Of a DNA stretch of 10,097 nt, positions 5,781-10,097 are shown one piece after another. The notes under the pieces were generated by a model. The model worked only from the letters and a program-made list of their open reading frames with translations. It was not told the origin of the DNA and did no database searches. Position 1 is the first letter of the stretch, and each line of letters opens with the position of its first letter. Made by a program: the position numbers and the translations under genes. The stretch is taken from positions 1-10,097 of the forward strand of contig DAIDJX010000112.1 of the NCBI GenBank assembly GCA_027451165.1. Reading direction: 5' to 3'. This DNA comes from Prolixibacteraceae bacterium (GTDB lineage: Bacteria > Bacteroidota > Bacteroidia > Bacteroidales > Prolixibacteraceae).

Positions 5781-7229
5781 TTATTCCCTGAGATAATCCT
5801 CCACCTCCTCCACCAGAACATCTTTGGCAATGATTTTCTTATCCTGGTCCAGCAAATAGATCATAGGGATCGCGTAGATGTCGTATTTGCTTTCAATGCC
5901 TACTTCACCGGATGGATCGTACACATTGATCCAGTCGAGTTTTTTTGATGCGATGTACGCGTTCCAGATTTCAGTTTTGGTATCAAGATAAACCGCAAAA
6001 ACTTCCACTCCCTGGTTTTTCACCCGGCGGTAGAGTGGAAGCAGTTTTTCCGTGATGGGATTACACGACTCACAATCAGGATTGAAAAAGTAGAGGATGG
6101 TGGTACGTGCTTTTATTTCTGAAAGCCTTACCACTTCTGCGGAATTCCGGACCAGTTTAAGATCGGTAGCCACAGTGCCGATGGAATTCAGCCGCGCCTT
6201 GGCCACCTTTTGACTGACTTCTGCGAACCGGGGATCACCTTTCCACCGCTCTTCCCTGTTCAAAATAAAATTGTCGGCAATATGCAATGTTACAGGAATA
6301 AGGGGGGGCACGGGTGATTCCCTGTAAAGTTTGAACAGTGAATAAGCGGTAAAGCGGTATACATCTTCCTGATTATCTGCCTTTTCCAACAAATTGTCAA
6401 TCGCTTGTCCGGCTGCCTCCGGGACAGGTTCCACCAGTTGCTGAAAATAATACCGGAGTTTTTCTTCGTAAACAGGCATTGCAATCAGCCTGCGATCACT
6501 GAAATCGATTCCGTCCCAGAAATGGTCCTTCCTGTAATTGTAGTAATATTCCTGAAGGAATCGGTCCCGGTCGGTCACCATGAGCGGGATGGAAGGTTCA
6601 GGTGCAGTAGGTTCTTTCAGAATCCGTAGGAAAAGGGATAGTAACTTTCCTGTATGTTGTTCCTGCAACTGCCCGGAAAGGGAAACAAGTTCTCCGTTCA
6701 GTTGTCTGAGCATTTTGGATAACCGGTTAACGGAATCGGGATTGTGCTGATTTTCATACAACCTTCCCCTAAACGCTGATTGTTGCCGGAGCAGTCGCTG
6801 AAACGCTGTATAATCCCTGTTTTCCGGAGAATCTTCAAAGGTGAGGGTAGATAAAAGCTGCCGGGCATCGGCGGAGAGGCTGATACGTTGATTCAGGGAA
6901 TCACTGATCAACAGGTCGATTTTACCCCAACTTCCGGGGAGAAGGGCATACATCCCCGGTTTCAGGGGTAAGGATCCTGAAAAAACAGCATTACCTGAGC
7001 CACAAGGCAGGGTATCCATAAAAATTGTTTTGGCACCCTCATACCTGGCCAGCATAATGGAATCTCCGGAATTGCAACCACGCAGGGTTGCAGATATATG
7101 GTAACCTGGTGCTTGGCCCTGACAGCCTGTGTTTAAGAAGGAACTTAACAAAAGAGCCAAAGCCGGGAGCACCGTATTCAGCCTGTAACGTCTGGTGCTG
7201 CTGGTGAAAATATATCCTGAATGAACCAT
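5781..7229 (-). CDS. Thioredoxin-like (AhpC/TSA-type) lipoprotein with N-terminal DUF4369/DUF5106-like region
   Basis: A 482-residue protein with a basic stretch (RRYR, 13-16), a hydrophobic segment (19-32) and Cys36 in FLNTGC. The lipobox is imperfect, with Asn at -3, so lipidation is likely but not certain. Residues about 42-130 resemble the small beta-rich DUF4369 domain and the helical 170-350 part the DUF5106 region typical of Bacteroidota thioredoxin-family lipoproteins. The C-terminal domain carries the redox pair in YFFNPDCESC (Cys386, Cys389), the cis-proline segment AIPMIY (Pro455) and a final beta-strand/helix. The expected role is thiol-disulfide exchange in the periplasm, similar to TlpA/ResA-type proteins; the partner is unknown. 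It starts five nucleotides after the stop of the YdeI-like gene, so it is translated from the same message. The N-region before the hydrophobic core is rather long; a downstream start is possible, but no ATG falls there. Confidence 0.82.
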   Translation of the reverse strand: MVHSGYIFTSSTRRYRLNTVLPALALLLSSFLNTGCQGQAPGYHISATLRGCNSGDSIMLARYEGAKTIFMDTLPCGSGNAVFSGSLPLKPGMYALLPGSWGKIDLLISDSLNQRISLSADARQLLSTLTFEDSPENRDYTAFQRLLRQQSAFRGRLYENQHNPDSVNRLSKMLRQLNGELVSLSGQLQEQHTGKLLSLFLRILKEPTAPEPSIPLMVTDRDRFLQEYYYNYRKDHFWDGIDFSDRRLIAMPVYEEKLRYYFQQLVEPVPEAAGQAIDNLLEKADNQEDVYRFTAYSLFKLYRESPVPPLIPVTLHIADNFILNREERWKGDPRFAEVSQKVAKARLNSIGTVATDLKLVRNSAEVVRLSEIKARTTILYFFNPDCESCNPITEKLLPLYRRVKNQGVEVFAVYLDTKTEIWNAYIASKKLDWINVYDPSGEVGIESKYDIYAIPMIYLLDQDKKIIAKDVLVEEVEDYLRE

Positions 7230-7234
7230 ATGTT

Positions 7235-7750
7235 TTAATCTAAGGCAGTTTCGTTTTCGTTACCGGGTAATTTGCTGATTTTCCCTTTTTTATGCATTTC
7301 CAGCCATTCAAAAGTACGGTTAATCCGGTTCACCCGAACATCCGGGGATGCTGCCTGTGTGATCCATTCCATAAAAAATTTCTGGTTGAACCAGGATTGT
7401 TTCAGAAAGACCGTTTTCAATTCAGGATCATTGTCAAGCAACCATTCCACATCTTCCGGGATTTCGACCGTCCTTGGATCCAAATCCTGCTCGACCACCA
7501 CCTGGAGGTAGTCGCCCTCACCAAGCCCCAGCCGGGTGCGGACAGGGTAGGAGATACTTATCCAGTGGGTGCCGTCACCACGGGGCAGCAGGCTTTTCCT
7601 TTCCGGCTCACTTTCGAACCAAACTTTTATCCTGATTGTTTTCTTTGTACCGAATTCCTTGAGTACATCGTATGGGAAAAGCACATAAAAACTGCCGGTA
7701 GAGCCTTTAACCAGTTCTCCCCTGAATTCATATCGTTTTTTGTCACTCAT
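7235..7750 (-). CDS. DUF1905 / YdeI-OmpD-associated (OmdA) family protein
   Basis: A 171-residue soluble protein without signal peptide. Residues about 5-95 resemble DUF1905, a small beta-barrel domain with the pattern YVLFPYDVLKEFGTKKTIRIKV and the RTRLGLGEGDYLQV segment near 80-93. Residues about 98-160 match the helical YdeI/OmpD-associated domain: EIPEDVEWLL, a DNDPELKTVFL helix, WFNQKFFMEWI and VNRINRTFEWL. Family members are widespread, and the biochemical role is not established; some are annotated as bacteriocin-protection proteins. The ATG (7748-7750) lies inside the last codons of queG, giving the overlap ATGAGTGA, typical of translational coupling. This also supports the chosen start. 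Its stop lies five bases before the next gene. Confidence 0.82.
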   Translation of the reverse strand: MSDKKRYEFRGELVKGSTGSFYVLFPYDVLKEFGTKKTIRIKVWFESEPERKSLLPRGDGTHWISISYPVRTRLGLGEGDYLQVVVEQDLDPRTVEIPEDVEWLLDNDPELKTVFLKQSWFNQKFFMEWITQAASPDVRVNRINRTFEWLEMHKKGKISKLPGNENETALD

Positions 7751-8684
7751 TGTCGGGTTGATAGCTCTTCAGAAAATCAAGGTTTTTTCTGATTTTTTGG
7801 TATCCGGCCCTCATAACCGGTGTTCCGGAGAAAAGCCGGCTAAAGAGGGTTTGATCCATACTTTCCCATTCCTCTGCAGTAAATTGCTCCAGTTCCGCAG
7901 CAGGCAGGAATGCCTTTTCTCTGTGTGTCAGGGCTTTCCTGTTCCAGGGGCAGACTTCCTGGCAGATGTCACAACCAAATACCCGGTTGCGAAAGCGGCC
8001 TTTCAGGGTATCATCAGGGCCTTTCTTGTGTTCAATGGTCTGGTAGGAAATGCACCTCCGGGCATCCAGGATACGGGGGGCAACAAGGGCGCCGGTGGGG
8101 CAGGCATCGAGGCAGAGGGTACAGGTTCTGCAACGGTCTTCAGGAATTTCCGGGGAAATAACAGGAATTTCCTTGTCAAGTAAGATACCTCCCAGGAAGA
8201 AAAAGCTTCCGGCTTCGGGAGAAATGAGCAAGGTGTTTTTTCCGATCCATCCCAGTCCGGCCCTGGTTGCCCAGGCTTTTTCGAGCAATGGCGCGGAATC
8301 GGCGAAAACCCGCCCCTTAATGCCGGGAAGGAGTTCCCGGATGAAGTTGAGCAGGACATGAAGTTTGGATTTGACTACCTCATGATAATCTTTACCATAG
8401 GCATAACGGGAAAGGATTGATGCGGAGGTATCTGTCTGGCGAACAGGTGTATAATAATTTTGGGTAACCATTATAAGGGTAGGGGCCCCTTCCATAAGCA
8501 GAGCAGGATTGCATCTTTTCCGGGGGTCCCGGGAAAGGTAGTGCATTTCCCCATTAAAGCCCTGGTCCAGCCAGGTACGAAGGTGTTCCTCCTCTTCTGC
8601 AAGATGTGCAACCGGAACGATCCCGCAGCCTGAGAAGCCCAGTTCGGAGGAAAACCTTACAATTTCCTTAATCCTCAAATCCAT
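7743..8684 (-). CDS. queG: Epoxyqueuosine reductase
   Basis: QueG performs the last step of queuosine biosynthesis, reducing epoxyqueuosine in tRNA anticodon position 34 with cobalamin and two [4Fe-4S] clusters; cytoplasmic. The 313-residue protein shows the N-terminal reductase domain, the conserved FADSAPLLEKAWA segment with the proposed catalytic Asp129, GLGWIGKN (143-150), a ferredoxin-type cluster motif CRTCTLCLDACP (Cys185, 188, 191, 195), Cys211, and the second motif CDICQEVCPWN (Cys238, 241, 245). All cluster cysteines are present. Length fits the short form that lacks the C-terminal HEAT repeats of some Gram-positive enzymes. The ATG at 8684 is followed by a normal N-terminus. It is first in a three-gene operon and lies 61 bases after dinB, with an AT-rich gap that could hold its own promoter. 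Confidence 0.95.
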   Translation of the reverse strand: MDLRIKEIVRFSSELGFSGCGIVPVAHLAEEEEHLRTWLDQGFNGEMHYLSRDPRKRCNPALLMEGAPTLIMVTQNYYTPVRQTDTSASILSRYAYGKDYHEVVKSKLHVLLNFIRELLPGIKGRVFADSAPLLEKAWATRAGLGWIGKNTLLISPEAGSFFFLGGILLDKEIPVISPEIPEDRCRTCTLCLDACPTGALVAPRILDARRCISYQTIEHKKGPDDTLKGRFRNRVFGCDICQEVCPWNRKALTHREKAFLPAAELEQFTAEEWESMDQTLFSRLFSGTPVMRAGYQKIRKNLDFLKSYQPDNE

Positions 8685-8733
8685 GGATAAAAAAGGAATT
8701 TATTTAATAAGATATACCATATATTCTTCTTAT

Positions 8734-8796
8734 GCCACGAAGGCACTAAGTTAAAATAATCTTCGTGTTTTCTTCGTGCCTTTGAGCCTTGGTGGC
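8734..8796. repeat. CCACGAAGGCAC-type imperfect inverted repeat at the 3' end of dinB
   Basis: GCCACGAAGGC (8734-8744) pairs with the complement of 8786-8796 with one mismatch in eleven; the interior has further related words (CTTCGTG at 8761 and 8772). I recognise this as a widely dispersed intergenic repeat text. The dinB stop codon (8746-8748) lies inside it, so about 17 C-terminal residues of DinB are repeat-encoded. Confidence 0.65.
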
Positions 8797-9939
8797 GGGA
8801 TTTATTGCTGAAGCCGAATGTATCGCATGTTTCCCGTACCGTTTCCGGATAATGTCGAGGCTTTGGTAGAGCCTGATCATTTCTGAAGAATCTTCAAACA
8901 GGTTCATCTGGTAGCTGCCGGTAATCAGATGGCTGAGCCGGACACCGATCAGCCGGATGAGCATTCTCCTGTTATAGAGCTGTTTGAATAATCCTTTTAC
9001 CTCATTTTTCAGCACATGATCGAATGAAGTATAGGGAATCCGCTTTTGCAGAGTATGGGTATCGAAGTTGGAGTACCTGATTTTGACAGTCACACAGGAG
9101 GTCATTTTTTCCTTCCTCCGCAGGTCAAAAGCCAGGGCTTCTGTCATCCGGAGGAGAATACGTTCCATCTCTTCCACATTGGTGGTATCCTGTTCAAAGG
9201 TTCTTTCGGAGCTCATGGATTTTTGTTCGCTCCAGGGCTGAACGGGAGTAGGATCAATGCCATTGGCTTTTTTCCAGATGACGATTCCGTTTTGTCCGAG
9301 TACTCTTTCCATCATCTCCATGGGAATCTGGCTCAGTGTTTCAATGGTGATGATCCCCATGGAGCGCAGCAGCCGGAAAGTCTGAGGCCCCAGCATGGGA
9401 ATCTTCCGGATGGAAAGAGGATTCAGAAAGGGCTGAACTACTGTCTGCGGAACGTTGCGTATTCCGTTGGGTTTCGCTTCCCCGGTGGCGATCTTGGAAA
9501 CCGTTTTGTTCACGGAAAGCCCCAGGGAGATGGGGAGCCCGGTTTCCCTGATGATCTTTTCACGGAGTTCTCCACTCCATTGAAGGCAGCCGAAAAAGCG
9601 GTCGAGGCCGGTAATGTCAATATAATGCTCGTCGATGGATGCTTTTTCATACACCGGCGCAGCTTCTGCAATGATATCCGTTACCAGATTGGAATACCGG
9701 GTATATTGTTCCATATCCCCCCGGATATAGGTGGCCTCACTGCAGAGCTGCCGCGCCATTTTCATGGGCATGCCGGCATGAACCCCGAATGAACGGGCCT
9801 CGTAACTGCAGCTGGCCACCACTCCCCGGTCAGAAGTCCCCCCTATAATGACCGGTTTACCCTTCAGCTTCGAATTCGTCAGCCGCTCCACCGACACAAA
9901 GAAGGTGTCCAGGTCCATATGAATTATATTTCGGTCCAT
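8746..9939 (-). CDS. dinB: DNA polymerase IV (Y-family translesion polymerase)
   Basis: A 397-residue Y-family polymerase that copies past damaged template bases. Visible are the first metal-binding motif MDLDTFFVSVE (8-18; Asp9, Glu18), the nucleotide-binding YEAR segment, the second catalytic motif SIDEHYIDITG with the Asp-Glu pair near 105-106, the helix-hairpin-helix thumb, the little-finger domain, and a beta-clamp-binding motif QMNLF (344-348). The ATG at 9939 is chosen because MDRNIIHMD is the normal family start; the frame stays open to 10056, but those 39 codons run through spacer and dispersed repeat C and resemble nothing in the family. The last residues (about PATKAQRHEENTKIILT) come from the CCACGAAGGCAC repeat, beyond the usual domain end, and are probably harmless. 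SOS control is common for dinB, but no LexA-like box was recognised upstream. Confidence 0.93.
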   Translation of the reverse strand: MDRNIIHMDLDTFFVSVERLTNSKLKGKPVIIGGTSDRGVVASCSYEARSFGVHAGMPMKMARQLCSEATYIRGDMEQYTRYSNLVTDIIAEAAPVYEKASIDEHYIDITGLDRFFGCLQWSGELREKIIRETGLPISLGLSVNKTVSKIATGEAKPNGIRNVPQTVVQPFLNPLSIRKIPMLGPQTFRLLRSMGIITIETLSQIPMEMMERVLGQNGIVIWKKANGIDPTPVQPWSEQKSMSSERTFEQDTTNVEEMERILLRMTEALAFDLRRKEKMTSCVTVKIRYSNFDTHTLQKRIPYTSFDHVLKNEVKGLFKQLYNRRMLIRLIGVRLSHLITGSYQMNLFEDSSEMIRLYQSLDIIRKRYGKHAIHSASAINPATKAQRHEENTKIILT

Positions 9940-10006
9940 GTTTTTTGTATCAGGACTAAAGGCAAGTATCAGGTATCGGACAGTCAGGTTGTGCACCAGC
10001 CCGTAC

Positions 10007-10086
10007 CGAACGACACGTTCGGGCGGGTTCCCGGGTTCCGGGCATTCCAGCATCATAGACGCGTCATTATGGTAGAAACGACCCCC
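10007..10086 (+). repeat. Dispersed repeat C (partner of 5333-5415)
   Basis: About 80 bases near the window end that match the reverse complement of 5333-5415, including the CGAAC-5 nt-GTTCG hairpin (10007-10021) and the GCATTCCAGCATC core (10042-10054). It lies upstream of dinB and creates a false N-terminal extension of that gene. The element may continue past the window end. Confidence 0.7.
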
Positions 10087-10097
10087 TGATGAACCTG

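Noticed and set aside
9940..10056. A 39-residue N-terminal extension of DinB
   Set aside because: It reads through spacer and dispersed repeat C, while MDRNIIHMD at 9939 is the normal start of the family.

Overview
The window looks like a chromosomal segment of a Bacteroidota bacterium, probably an environmental member of Bacteroidales/Marinilabiliales. Four things suggest this: start codons without Shine-Dalgarno sequences, a thioredoxin-fold lipoprotein of a type common in that phylum, Bacteroidota-style polysaccharide-degrading exoenzymes, and intergenic spaces filled with short degenerate repeats such as AAATCCG, CCTGAAA and CCACGAAGGCAC. The taxon is inferred from these features, not from a search.

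Layout. (1) 59-739 (+): a YhhN/TMEM86-type membrane protein. (2) 970-5213 (-): two secreted carbohydrate-active proteins, a BNR-4 beta-propeller lipoprotein (upstream in transcription) and a 911-residue heparinase II/III-like protein. Both are candidate lyases or glycosidases acting on a uronic-acid-containing polysaccharide. (3) 5214-5780: a gene-free spacer packed with repeats, ending in a perfect 37-bp palindrome that probably terminates the next operon. (4) 5781-8684 (-): a tight operon of queG (epoxyqueuosine reductase), a YdeI/OmpD-associated-like protein (8-nt overlap) and a thioredoxin-like lipoprotein (5-nt gap). (5) 8746-9939 (-): dinB, DNA polymerase IV.

The housekeeping genes are ordinary. 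The most notable signal is the repeat architecture. The two-gene lyase module is bracketed by two nested pairs of inverted repeats: a 32-bp AAATCCG repeat touching the heparinase stop and the BNR start (29/32 identical), and outside it a 53-bp element (44/53 identical). The thioredoxin-ydeI-queG-dinB module is bracketed by a third inverted pair of about 80 bp. Repeats have also been absorbed into the ends of reading frames: the last residues of DinB and YhhN, and spurious upstream extensions of the BNR protein and DinB. No SusC/SusD pair, transposase, tRNA, rRNA or CRISPR array is visible.
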